Assembly: GCA_016800925.1 (NCBI GenBank)
Contig: JABCPU010000074.1
Location: forward strand, 1-64,000
DNA length: 64,000 nucleotides
Source of the DNA: Suillus spraguei
Lineage: Eukaryota; Basidiomycota; Agaricomycetes; Boletales; Suillaceae
Direction of reading: 5' to 3'
A program made the translations under genes and the position numbers. Numbering within the stretch: position 1 is the stretch's first letter; every line of letters starts with the position of its first letter. Of this stretch, positions 43,005 through 54,159 are shown piece after piece. Below the pieces are notes generated by a model that had not been told where the DNA came from, searched no databases, and saw only the letters and a list, made by a program, of their open reading frames with translations.

Positions 43005-46000
43005 TCACCTCTCTCGGCACTTTTGCCAGTGTTGTCCATGTGCCATGTGGCTCAGATCAAGCTCAGTACCTCCTCTGGGTATCACTAATGCAGTCCAAGG
43101 GTTATAAAATGGGTATCGGGAAGCGGGTGGTACCCAGAATAACAGCCGACGTTTGGGCCCTGACACCCATCCACTGGCAACATTCAAGACAAAGGGGGTC
43201 GAACTGCGGTCGTCATCGGATGCTCCCTCCGTTAACTCAGAAATGTTGCACAGTGCGTGAGTAGAGTTGGAGGAGAAGGAGATGACGCGATTGTTCGAGG
43301 TGTTCAATGTCATGACAGTAGTGGCTTTGATCATAGGATATTCATCTGAGAATGGCAAAGGTTCTGATGCGGCGCACTGCTGCGATGGCCGCCTCACCAC
43401 TACATCCCACAGCCGAACAGTCGCATCTTCTGAACCACTGACGATGCGAGTGCCGTCCGGCGAGAACGAGACCGACGAAACTCCATAAGTGTGCCCCCGC
43501 AAGGGCTCACCGACTGGCTGCCCCATTGCAGCGTCCCACAGCCGAACAGTCCGATCCTGTGAACCAGTGACAATGCGAGTACCGTCCGGCGAGAACGAGA
43601 CCGACGAAATTTCACTAGTGTGCCCCCGCAAGGGCTCACCGACTGGCTGCACCATTGAAGCATCCCACAGCCGAACAGTTTGATCCCAAGAACCAGAGAC
43701 GATGCGAGTGCCGTCCGGCGAGAACGAGACTGAGTAAACTTGAGCAGTATTCCCCCGTAAGGGCTCACCAACTGGATGCCCCGTTGCAGCATCCCACAGC
43801 CGAACGGTCTGATCCCAAGAACCAGTGACGATGCGAGTGCCGTCCGGCGAGAACGAGACCGAGTCAACTCCACCAGTGTGCCCCCGCAAGGGCTCACCGA
43901 CTGGCTGCCCCGTTGCAGTATCCCACAGCCGAACAGTCTGATCCGAAGAACCAGTGACGATGCGAGTGCCGTCCGGCGAGACCGAGACCGAGTTAACTTT
44001 AGCGGTGTGCCCCCGCAAGGGCTCACCGACTGGCTGCCCCGTTGCAGCATCCCACAGCCGAACAGTCCTATCTGAAGAACCAGTGACGATGCGAGCACCG
44101 TCCGACGAGAACGACACCGACGAGACTGAAGCAATGTGCCCCCCGCAAGGGCTCGCCGACTGGCTGCCCCGTTGCAGCATCCCACAGCCGAACAGTCTGA
44201 TCCGTTGAATCAGTGACGATGCGAGTGCCGTCCGGCGAGAACGAGACCGACGAAACTCCATAAGTGTGACCCCGGAAGGGCTCACCGACTGGCTGCCCCG
44301 TTGCAGCATCCCACAGCCGAACAGTCCCATCCCAAGAACCAGTGACGATGCGAGTGTCGTCCGGCGAGAACGAGACCGACGAAACTCCACCAGTGTGCCC
44401 CCGCAAGGGCTCACCGACTGGCTGCCCCGTTGCAGCATCCCACAGCCGAACAGTCTGATCCGTTGAACCAGTGACGATGCGGGTGCCGTCCGGCGAGAAC
44501 GAAACCGACAAAACTTCATCAGTGTGCCCCCTGAGCACGGTCTGAGCAGCCGGCCAGTTCATATCACGCCTGACTGCAACACGAAGAGTATTCGGAAACC
44601 ATGCAGCAAAATTTCTTGATAGCGAAGAGTTGGAGGGGGAGAATGGCAGTGCCGACACATACAGATGGGGTGTGCTGTGTAAGATCATGCTACCGAAGAC
44701 TTGAATGAATCTCTGTATGTCCGTTGCAGTCGAGGAAACATCTTCGAATTCGGAATGGCCCTGTGGTTGCCCATGAGCGCTCTATCTGGCACCTAGTAGC
44801 AGTACTAGTGTGTTTACCTTCAGCCACTGGGCAATGCGCGGAAGGGCAGTAACTGCACCACTGAACGCATTGATCAAGGCTAGTAACTTGAGCCAGAAAA
44901 ACAGTCGTTCGTGGTCGAAGAACAATCTCACTTCTTTTGCGAGTTCCTTGTCGAAGACTGTGGTTTGTACATGCGAAATCCAAAATCGAGATGAATACGA
45001 CAGATGTAGGGGAATGCATGTTTTGACTCGTTCTTGCAGCCCAGGATCCTCGTTATTAGGTAGATATGATGACTTTAAATCACAGATATTGAAGCGAAGA
45101 CCGTCCTTCATCACTCGAAGTGATGCGAATGCAAGGTCGTGTCGAGCCTTTGACAGGTCGATAAAGAACTCTTTGCTGGATTTTTCGTCTGTTAAGAAAT
45201 CGTGGAAGGATGCGTGAAGGGGTCGGATTGGGGAATCTGGGTTGGTGGTGCCGCTGAGGAGGGAGCCCATGCTTTTGACCACAACACCTACGTCGAACTT
45301 ATCTTCTTGCGTTGGAAAATGGTGCCTCATGGCGTTCAGGGAAGCTAACGGAAGAGGCTCAGCTGTGCCTAATATTTGTGCCATCACTGAGCGAAATCTC
45401 GCTAGTGCAACCGAGCGTAGCTTTTGCAATTGCGTAGCAGTATCCCCGGGTATGATACTTGTTAAAATGAGTTCATACATGCTGTCCAATAGCATGCTTC
45501 TCTCAGCAGGACCGTGTGATACCACAGCGTCGTAGCAATCCATTGGGAATAGCCCAGCATGAGGCTCTTTGATGTATTCGCAGGCGAGACGCGCCCACTC
45601 GAAAAGTCCTTCAGCTTTCTTAGCCAAAACTGCGAACGCTGTGTCTTGAAAACCTAACCCTTCCAACTCCTTGGATACGTAATTACGGATGTCTCGCTCT
45701 GCGAATTCGGCTGGGATATCGTCCATCGACATCTGTCGAATATGCTGAACACCGTCAAACTCGTTTTTGATGTCATCAAGCGGGCGAGAGGTGACGATGA
45801 AGCGGAAATTGCCTGGGAAGGCTGTGATTTTGGGAACAGCAAGGTTCGGATGCTTGCCAGCTAGGATGCGAAGGAGGTCTCTCCGCGTCTGTACTCCACC
45901 GCTCTCATCCAGTGCATCGATCACGATCGTGATAGGTTCCCCAGTTAAACCAGATGACTTCTTCAGTGGTTCTATTAAAAGCTTTTGCCACTGCTGGACG

Positions 46001-47347
46001 ATATCCGTCGTCTTCTTGAGTGCGTTTTCTGTCTTGACTACATCTACTAAAGCCTGTCTCATCTCCAGATCATGGTCAGCTAGGTTGCGCGCAATCGTGG
46101 AAAAGATCTTTTCATGGCGACGGTCTGCTTCTCGCTGGCGGTCGAAACAATAACATGAACCAAGCCCTCCAACATTTTTGGACCACTTGGCAATGGTGTG
46201 GGCGATGGCCGATTTGCCCTTGCCTGCAGGGCCAGATAGCCATAGCACGCGTGGAACATCGTCCCCAGTGCTGCTGACCCAGTCCGTGATCTTGGAAAGG
46301 ATTTCTGTGCGCGTCCCTTGAAGACATTCTTTTTTGGTATCTAGTCCCGCGCCCTTTGCATAAGTCATGCCGTTGAGGTCTAACATTTCCTCTAAAAAGT
46401 TGTGAATATATGACAAGTCACAAGGACGTCTGAACCCTTACCCATATGATGGACATGTATGGCTATGTCGCCGACGCTTACGGTTATGTCGTGGACGCCT
46501 ATGACTACGTCGCGAGCAACCTGGTCCCGGAAGCTTTGCATGAGCTTATCGAACACGTCGTTGTACTTTTGAATCGTATTTGTTGTTTTCGAGATAACGT
46601 TCTTTCCGAGTCTGCTCCCTGCGATGATGGTAGAAGCTTGAGACGGTTGAAAATGCAACAACTTGTTAAGACTCACAAAAGTTCTTGGTCTCCGAATAAT
46701 TTTTAATAAAATTGGCGCATTCACGCGTCTGCTGAGAAATAATTGCAAGGATATCGCGCATTGACGAGATTTTGTGAAGCATTTTGTCTTGTGTTATGAA
46801 GCTGTAAACTTCAGATATCTTCTTGAGAAGTTCGAGTACCGCATCGTCGCGATCCACTTGAGCTATAATAATCTGCACAAATGATTGCTGAATGAAAGTG
46901 GGAGATAGGGAGAAAAAGAAAACATACTTTGGCTGCACAAGACAACACGCCTAGTGCTATCTTTGCATATGGATGCAGCTGTGGGACCGGATTAGCTGGG
47001 ATCAGATCGAGAGGAAGGTCCATACATCCGCGAGCTTCTCGATAATGTCATCGAATATCCTGAGGGGTTTAATATATGTATCCTGGAAATTGTCAACAGT
47101 ATCGAGATCCTCCTGTGCACCTTGAAGAATAGAACCCACGCATATTGCAGGGTCGGAAAGTGTATGTATGTGCTTTGCAGCCTCTTGAGTACCCCGAAGT
47201 ACCGACTGGGGATCAGTCTCCACTTCCACGCCAGACGGAGCCACCTGAGCCTGCGTGACCACCAGAGATTAGAGAGAGCGCAGACATTGGAGGACAAGTA
47301 TCAGGGCCTACGTACTTCCGGATTCGGGGTCGATGAAGTATGTCCAT
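43005..47347 (-). CDS. NACHT-WD40 NLR-like receptor, copy 1 (frameshifted; MITE at 5' end)
   Basis: Exons read from the right: about 47347-47316, 47250-47026, 46978-46928, 46872-46677, 46636-46442, 46391 to about 44785, then WD40 coding to 43005. The N-terminal helical domain has [16 protein letters not shown] and [22 protein letters not shown] shows Walker [17 protein letters not shown], Walker [14 protein letters not shown] and [13 protein letters not shown]. After it come [15 protein letters not shown] and nine WD40 repeats of 43 residues, nearly identical ([30 protein letters not shown]). An extra C at 44139-44144 (C6 where sister repeats have C5) shifts the frame in repeat 4. A single in-frame TAG (44782-44784), or a 36-nt intron, separates NACHT from WD40. 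Fungal NLRs of this design act in nonself recognition and regulated cell death. This copy is probably inactive unless the shift is a sequencing artefact. Confidence 0.83.
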
Positions 47348-47620
47348 CATCAGGAAATTCACACATTCCTTAACATGCTTAATCAGCTTAACTCACTTAT
47401 CTCAAAACTTGTTTGCTCTCTCTCACATCATTCACCTGGCATATCTTATATTTTTTGAGTGCGAAATACAATAAAACATGTATATTAATATATCTCAACT
47501 TTTTTTTTCTGAATTCATTCACATTGAAATTTTGGACAAGTAGATTCAATTTCACCAAGGCAGTTAAGTGTAAATAAGTCCGCATAAGGGCACGTCAAGG
47601 AATGTGTGAATTTCCTGATG
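47348..47620 (+). mobile_element. MITE, copy 3 (273 bp), 2-bp target duplication AT
   Basis: Ends CATCAGGAAATTCACACATT and TGAATTTCCTGATG, flanked by AT on both sides. It shares with copy 1 the same 21-bp loss from the left terminal repeat, so these two derive from one deleted master. It sits at the 5' end of the minus-strand NLR gene. Confidence 0.93.
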
Positions 47621-47763
47621 ATGATAGACATTTGGAGGAACAGGGCTGCGGATGCGGGAACTCTTCAAGCGCTTATGCCAATCTCAGTCGAATTCCAAGA
47701 TAGTCATTACGGATGCTCGTGGACTCACCGAGATCCGTAAGTTCACATTGTCCTTAATCTTCC

Positions 47764-48012
47764 CTATAAACCGACAGAATCTGCCACGCGGTCGGGGCTA
47801 GACGAAGGATGCGTTGATGTTAGGTTAGTATCATTTGGAGTGAAGTGAACTAAGTGATGCTCATAAGCTACGTACAGAGCGTCCACGACCTGTTGCTTCT
47901 CATTGTGACTTAGCCGTCGAGGATCAGAATCAGTGGGAACTTCTAGGAAGGGTCCACCAACTCCACCCCCATCCACAAACGTTGTTAGCCACGACTTGTA
48001 GAATTCCAACAA
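47764..48012 (-). CDS. Unknown short ORF, possible gene fragment
   Basis: An 82-codon frame with a soluble, ordinary composition (DSDPRRLSHNEKQQVVDALY, then YEHHLVHF). The codon pattern looks coding up to about YEHHL, after which intron-like sequence follows. No domain is recognised and no full gene could be assembled around it. Confidence 0.25.
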   Translation of the reverse strand: MLEFYKSWLTTFVDGGGVGGPFLEVPTDSDPRRLSHNEKQQVVDALYVAYEHHLVHFTPNDTNLTSTHPSSSPDRVADSVGL

Positions 48013-48128
48013 ATATTATCGCCATATCGGGCTCTTACCATCGCGATTTAACTCTTTGCCACAACTTCCGGAACTCCCGTATTCGGTAAAAAAACACGAA
48101 CGGCCATTAATGAGAAAACGAGACCGGT

Positions 48129-48262
48129 GCCTGACATGGTTCGCAGACTAGTCCTCCTCGGCTTTACTGTCTGTCAAATTGCCCTTTGCATTACCTGAAA
48201 AAAAAGCTACTAAAGTAGGCTACATGAGCGGTTCGCTCATTGGTTTTCTGCAGGTATTGATT
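48129..48262 (+). pseudogene. DUR3 exon 9 fragment (third, truncated copy)
   Basis: Matches exon 9 of both DUR3 genes together with the end of the preceding intron (CCTGACATGG then GCAG). Readable residues include QIALCIT and GSLIGF, but a stop (TGA for TGG) and frame shifts interrupt it. Similarity stops after the GCAGG at about 48255. It lies between the NLR and protease blocks of copy 1. Confidence 0.85.
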
Positions 48263-49706
48263 CATGACACATCGGTCACATGGTACTGGCTAAACCCGCG
48301 GCGTGGGTATGAGTACAGGTACTCAGACCCACACCCATACCTGTGCAGATCCCCAGGTATCATATTGTTAGCTCTGAGTTCCAAGTCATCCTCACAAATG
48401 CAGAAGCTATGAAAACACTAGTGGAAACTCTTAACAAAAACACGCACTGCGGCAACTCTTGACAAAAATGTGCAGGTGTTACACCATAGACTTATTCCCA
48501 CAACAACTAGCGCGTTCGTAGTGGTAAACATCAAACCAAGTTCAGTGCAAATTGATGACTGAGAGGTGCATGAAGTCCTGCGTGACGCTGACTAAAGGAG
48601 CGTGGCTGTCTGGCTTTCCATAGTAGCTGTATAAATTTTGAATCTGATTGAATCCTTGGTGCAACTTTTCAGAAAAACACAGTTTAGAAGGGGATGCTTT
48701 CCAGCAGACAGTCACTTTTTTACCAAATTCCACCAAGACTACAACAAACAAGTAATTCTAGTCCAATCCAGATAGTCATTTCCACGCCAGCGCAACTTAG
48801 TGGGGTGCAAGCGGTAGGTTAGTAGTTAATGATTGTGAAGATTCGCCACTGAGTCGGCATAATCATAATAAATGCGTCGCGCCGCGTCACATCGAATGTC
48901 TTGACACTCTGTAGACTCAAATGAAAATGCCAGCACAATACACAAAGCGCGACGGTTGGAAACCCTCCCAAAAATGGACAATAGCTCAGTAGCAAATCAC
49001 ATGCTCAGAGCACTCACACAAAAGGTCCCTAGAAGGAAAATGTCCCTCCTGCCACTACAGTTTCATCCCTAAGTCAACCCTTCCCACCCTCATGCAAGCC
49101 TCCCAACATCAAAGAATTTTCAGGTCCGCTACAGAAACCAGCGCCGATGTCACAAGCTGACTAGGAATTATGACATTGAAAAGATTGGAAGCAAGCTTAC
49201 ATGGACGCATGTAGATGCTTGTTCAAGTTCGCGTGGCACTTCTTGCCACATTTCACATGAGCAAGTTTTGTGACGAGTCAGCGGTAGAGTCGACAACCGG
49301 GAGAACCTTGAACGTCGCTCTCCTTAGCAATGATCACTACACTGGCTTTAGCACTACGCAGACGTTCTACCAAGGTGCATTCATAATAGGTCAGCATCTC
49401 TATGGAGATGAACGTGAGGCAAGTCAATGCATTAATGATAACATTTGAACTGTGGGTAAACAGGCGAATTGTAAATTCCTGCCACCTGGTATTAGTATGT
49501 TTTAAAGCAAACCATCTCTTGTCACACTTTATCGGGGAGCTTAATCCTCACACTCGTGATGGTACGGATTGCAACTATCTCGTCATCGCTTTTTTGAGGG
49601 GACGTTTCATACGTGGCTAATACTAAGGTGTCCGACATTGCCATCATTGAATTTGCTAGCACATATATAATGGGTCACTGAGTATGATATCGTTTTCCAG
49701 TCAGCC
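48263..49706. other. Intergenic; duplicated protease upstream region from about 49368
   Basis: 48263-49360 has no supportable gene. 49368-49706 repeats at 57002-57340 and should hold the protease promoter. Confidence 0.45.
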
Positions 49707-51203
49707 ATGTTCTTCGCATTGCTAACACGTCTCCTAGTTTTGTCAATCACGGGATCGCCCGTCAAAGCTGCCAATTCCCCTACCTCTGTCCCCATTACCA
49801 GTAGGCTAAATTTCTCCAACGGTACTTATAACCTCGTGGCGCACGATAGAGCTCGTTTGCAGGCCCTTGGGGGTCCCAGCAAGCACGGACAACGTCAAGT
49901 TGACGTTCCTCTGATAAACAACGCAGACATTAGTATCGTCTACACCATATCAGTTAAAATTGGGGATCCCCCCACAAGCTGTGAGTTCAATACTGAAAAA
50001 ATATGCGGTTGCTGATGCATTATTGAAGACAGCTTGATTCTCGATAGCGGTGGCGCGTTCACATGGGTTGGTGCCGGTACTCCGTACGTGGTAACCTCCA
50101 CCAGCGTCCGTGGCACTAATCAGCATGTATCGCTCACCTACGATGGTGGTCACGTGAACGGTGTGACATACAATATAATATCACAAGTTGAAAATACTGA
50201 TTATGTATAGGAATTGTGTACCTCGACACCGTCACTGTCGGTCCTGGGCTCACTGTCATCGAGCAGGAGATTGGTGTTGCTGAGTCTACACAGGGCTTCG
50301 TTGGTTTTGACGGTGTCCTTGGCATCGGGCCTATTGCCTTGACACTCGGCACCGTGACTCAAACGCCGACAGAGCTGATCCCGACTGTCACTAACAACCT
50401 GGTTAAACAAAACATCATTCCTGAGGACATTCTTGGTGTCTTTTTCAAGCCCTACGCCGGTTCGCCGGAAGAATCCGCTGGACAACTCACTTTTGGTGGA
50501 ACTAACCTTAACTTGCACACCAATGCCATTACATACACGTAAGTTACCTCCGTTGCTAGATCAATCCAGACTGATACCAATTATTTTGTTTCAGTTCTAC
50601 TATCACCAACATCCAGCCTGTATCGTTCTTTTGGGGTATCCGTCAGAGCATCACATACGGCACCACAGTGATCACACCGATCTTACCACACACCATTGGT
50701 ATTGTCGATTCTTCCCAGATCTCTATTGCGATTGCCACCGGTGTGTATCCACTAGAATGCAGCGAGTAATGTTGGTTCAATTAGCGTTCGATAGAGGCCT
50801 TTCAGCTGTACCAGGATGCAACCGGCGGTCAACTCGATCCTGCGACTGGACTTCTCGTTATTACCGACGATCAGTACAATGCCCTGCAGAACCTGAATTT
50901 CAACATTGGCGACGTACGTCAATTCTGTTAGCACTCGTACCCGTTGTTCACCGTTTTGCACAGCAAATCTTCCCTCTCACTGCCAACGCCCAAATCTGGC
51001 CTCGTGCTCTCAACCACAAGCTTGGTGGTCAGGACGGTTCCATATATCTCATTGTTCGCGACACTGGCATGCAATTGGGCCGAGGGTTCTGTGACTTTGT
51101 CATTAGCCACGCATTCATGCAGCGCTTCTACACCGTGTTTGATACTACCAACTCCCGCGTCGGTTTTTCCGCAACCGAGTTTACTGAGGCCAATACCAAC
51201 TAA
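49707..51203 (+). CDS. Aspartic protease homologue (peptidase A1), copy A, altered active site, 412 aa
   Basis: Six exons in phase: 49707-49980, 50029-50160, 50211-50538, 50595-50740, 50795-50913, 50964-51203, together 1239 nt. Signal peptide MFFALLTRLLVLSITGSPVKA. Family landmarks: DGVLGIGPIALTLGT, FFWGIRQSITYGTT, NAQIWPRALN, RFYTVFDTTNSRVGFSAT. The first catalytic motif reads LDSGGAFTW, with Gly in place of the usual Ser/Thr after DSG. The second reads IVDSSQISIAIAT, where D[ST]G[ST] is expected. Both aspartates remain, but the supporting residues are changed, so activity is doubtful. It could be a non-catalytic binder or be decaying. The frame is fully open, which argues against an old pseudogene. 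Confidence 0.88.
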
Positions 51204-51889
51204 TATAGAATTACCAAAATATACAAAGGATCGTTTTGCGATGCAAAGCAGCATACGCATTTGAAGGTTGTATGTACTATGTACTCTTCTTAAATAGGCT
51301 CTGGAAGTCTTATTCGTTGATTGGGTTTATGTATGATTAGATCATGGCAATACAACTTGAAGGACACCCCTTCGGTCGGCTTTCTTTCTACACATATAAA
51401 GCACGAAACGCCGCCAGAATTCGATCACATCTCTGTCCAACGCGTCATACTGTGTTGTTTTGTTTTGTGTCATCGCGACTCTTTACGTTCCCTGAGTGCT
51501 TATGCATTTATTTTTTCACGACTCTTTGTACACTACTACCACGACGACGATACATAATTTGAATACTACCAAAATTATACAGAATATTAGAATTAGATAT
51601 ATACAAATAATATATAAATGTATTATACCACAGATGAGAAAAACACCAGAGTGCGCGACAAGAATTAAGGAGGACCAGAGTGTGAAGCGAAAAGAGCTGC
51701 CAGGATACGAGGTTGCCGAGAGGATCAAAGTGTTTGAACACTGAGACTAAAGTTGATAGGAAAGGTGAGGAGTGAAAACAAGAGTCGGACACATGAATGC
51801 ACTGGGAGGGCATAGTGTCAAGAAATGTCCTGGGATGCAAACGAGTCTGATTAATGCAGTGAAGCATCATCATAAAATGCACAATACAT
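51204..51889. other. Protease 3' flank (duplicated to about 51485), then nothing recognisable
   Basis: The first 280 bp match 58837-59092 in copy 2. After that only short AT-rich frames. Confidence 0.45.
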
Positions 51890-52470
51890 GCACCTCGACA
51901 GAAAGACACCCACAATTCCTCCGAAGTCCACCTCGACCGCGCCAAATGCTATCAACCTCCAGTAAAATGTTGGAGCTCACTCTCACCACACTGCTATGGA
52001 AGTCGCAGTTTTCCCTGATAAATGACGGATGGTTATGGGCTCGTACGACAAGATGCTTCATATATAGGACTTGAAGACAGGTGATGTGTTGAAGCAGATG
52101 GAAGGGCATCGCTGTGGGGTGTTGAGATTGATGGCATCGCGAGATGGGCAATTGATAGCAAACAAATGGAGAGGTCATTGCCTGGCAGGGAGAAACTGGT
52201 GAATCGCTCACCAAAATCGCCCACAATCCCTCCAAAGTTCACTTTGGCAGAGTCAGATGCTATCAGCCTCAATAAGACAAGATGCTTCATCTGAGGGACT
52301 TGAAAACAGGTGTTGTGTTGAAGACGATGGAAGTGCAAAACTTGCAAGGGAAGTCACAGTGTTTTCTAATAAAAGACAGATGGTTGCTGGGTCATATTGC
52401 AAGATGCTTCGTTTGTGGGACTTGAAGACAATGTTGTATTGAAGATGGAGTGCCATTGGAAAGTGGATCA
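51890..52470 (+). pseudogene. WD40-repeat protein relic
   Basis: Three decayed repeats encode WD40-like pieces such as DLKTGDVLKQMEGHRCGVLR, the stretch SRDGQLIA and KMLRLWDLKT, each beginning near AAGATGCTTC. Stops and frame changes occur throughout. These repeats differ from those of the NLR genes in the window, so the source is another WD40 gene. Confidence 0.6.
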
Positions 52471-53215
52471 GATGTGTGTAACTTACTTCAGCACTTATGT
52501 ACGACTTCCAAACTGTTACAGTGTAGGACTGGTCCTTTAGCCACCACATTTTTAAATTCCACCCCATTGTGCAGTAGATCAGTTTTTCGAAAATCGTAAT
52601 AGACATTAATGTTTCAATATACATCTAGATGCTATGAAAAAAATTGAGAGCTATCGACAACGATGTAAGTGTCTTGTACCAAGATCATTGAAAAACAGTG
52701 TTGGCTTCGAGTTCGCCAGTCCTTTAGCCACCTCGATTTAGATGTCACATCACACAGCGCCGTAAATATCATGTGATATCGATGCAGTGCACACGCTTAC
52801 AAACGTCGTCAAATTAATAATGTGACGGAGATAAGACTTGCACAAATCATATGTTTTCACTTCTATGTACTCTGTAGCACGAACAAAGGAGACAATCAGG
52901 TATTTGTTACAGAATGAAATGATCTTTGAAGTATACAATTCATATCCTACCAGCTTGATTTTCCTGAAAAAAAATCAATGGGTCTACTATGGCCTCATTA
53001 GAATTTGCAAAGGTAGGCAAAAACAACCAATTCATATCATCCACAACATCGCAGACATAATTTCTCCATCCTATACTATAATAATCTCGGGTGAGACCTC
53101 ATCTTTAGTATATTACTTGGTTTTGACACGAAAAATGAATAAATAAAAAGTTTTGCCTGAGGTGGCTAAAGGAGTGGGGGTGGCTAAAGGACCGGTCCTA
53201 TACTGTATCACCTGC
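52471..53215. other. AT-rich intergenic, nothing recognisable
   Basis: GGTCCTTTAGCCACC-type motifs recur (52530, 52724, and inverted at 53160-53195), suggesting the edges of a decayed repeat. No gene. Confidence 0.35.
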
Positions 53216-53219
53216 AGGA

Positions 53220-53900
53220 TTGGTCGTCACGTATATCTGGCACAAGCAAAGCGTCGGGACTGCCGTCATGAATGCCACCTATACCGGCAATCCGCTGAGC
53301 ATAGACGCGTGGATGTTCTTCGTTGAACCGCAATCCAATGACCTCTTATGCCACTTAGCGATCTCGAGGCGGGGGGTTTGGCCTTTCTCATCATGACAGT
53401 TATCCAGGGACCGTTGACACTTGGGCTACATCCGTCAGAGCCCATCGTGGATGTCATCCGAGACGAAAGACAGCGGACACTCGCTACCGAAAAGAAAGGA
53501 CTCACAACCGCAACGAACCCGGTGGTGATGATTTTCAAGCATCGCGATTTGTCTCATACTTTTCATTGCGAAGCCTTTCTTGCGCGAGTTATTCTCTTTT
53601 AGTATTTTATTGAACACTATTCTTGACGATCACAGACTGGATGTTCAGGCTTTCGTTCGTGATATCTAATATCGCCTCTGATGGGAAACTATCTACGCCG
53701 TCGGTACATATGTGGACTGCCCAGGTTCGCACTTATTGTCTATAGAAAACGGATATGACATCCTCACATCTGCAGTCAATTTCTATTGGGACATGCGCTG
53801 GACCGTAGGACCACATATTGTGCGCTCTCGGATCATTCTTGTGAACGAGACGGAGGAATGGGCTTATTGGGCCAACGAGCTGCACGAGCCTGAGTAGCTT
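53220..53900 (+). pseudogene. Decayed fungal membrane-protein gene
   Basis: Reading across frames gives HKQSVGTAVMNATYTGNPLS, then GGLAFLIMTVIQGPLTLGLH with PIVDVIRDERQRTLATEK, resembling a family of large agaricomycete membrane proteins that I cannot name with certainty. Frames change at least twice and the remaining domains are absent. A separate open stretch at 53712-53897 (FYWDMRWTVGPHIVRSRI) has no identified relation to it. Confidence 0.4.
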
Positions 53901-54159
53901 TGATGTTGCTGTGTTTTTTTGGTCATTTTACCAGGTGAAATGTAGGGTTGTACGAACCAGTTACTATGTATTTTATGCTCAGGCTGAGGCCTACGACAAC
54001 AATATCGAAGCAGATTCTTCATCCTCCATGGTCAGAGGGATACCATAATAGGCTATGGGTTAGGGTTAGCTTTTCAAACCTCGAGCCAATTTGGCTTCTG
54101 CAAGTGGCGCACGCCATAGTAACTATAAATGAGGTAAGGTCTAGCTTCTTTCTGAATGC

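Larger units (their letters stand above)
39148..51485. repeat. Segmental duplication, copy 1: DUR3, NLR, aspartic protease
   Basis: Three blocks are repeated at 54119-64000 in another order: DUR3 block (39148 to about 42040), NLR block (about 42170-47340), protease block (about 49368-51485). Sequence between blocks (42050-42165 and 47340-49365) is unique to this copy, apart from a MITE and a DUR3 fragment. Confidence 0.9.

Noticed and set aside
43400..44519. Regularly spaced about 129-bp repeats resembling a tandem array or CRISPR-like structure
   Set aside because: They are WD40 codons of the NLR genes; the unit length equals 43 residues and the frame is coding.
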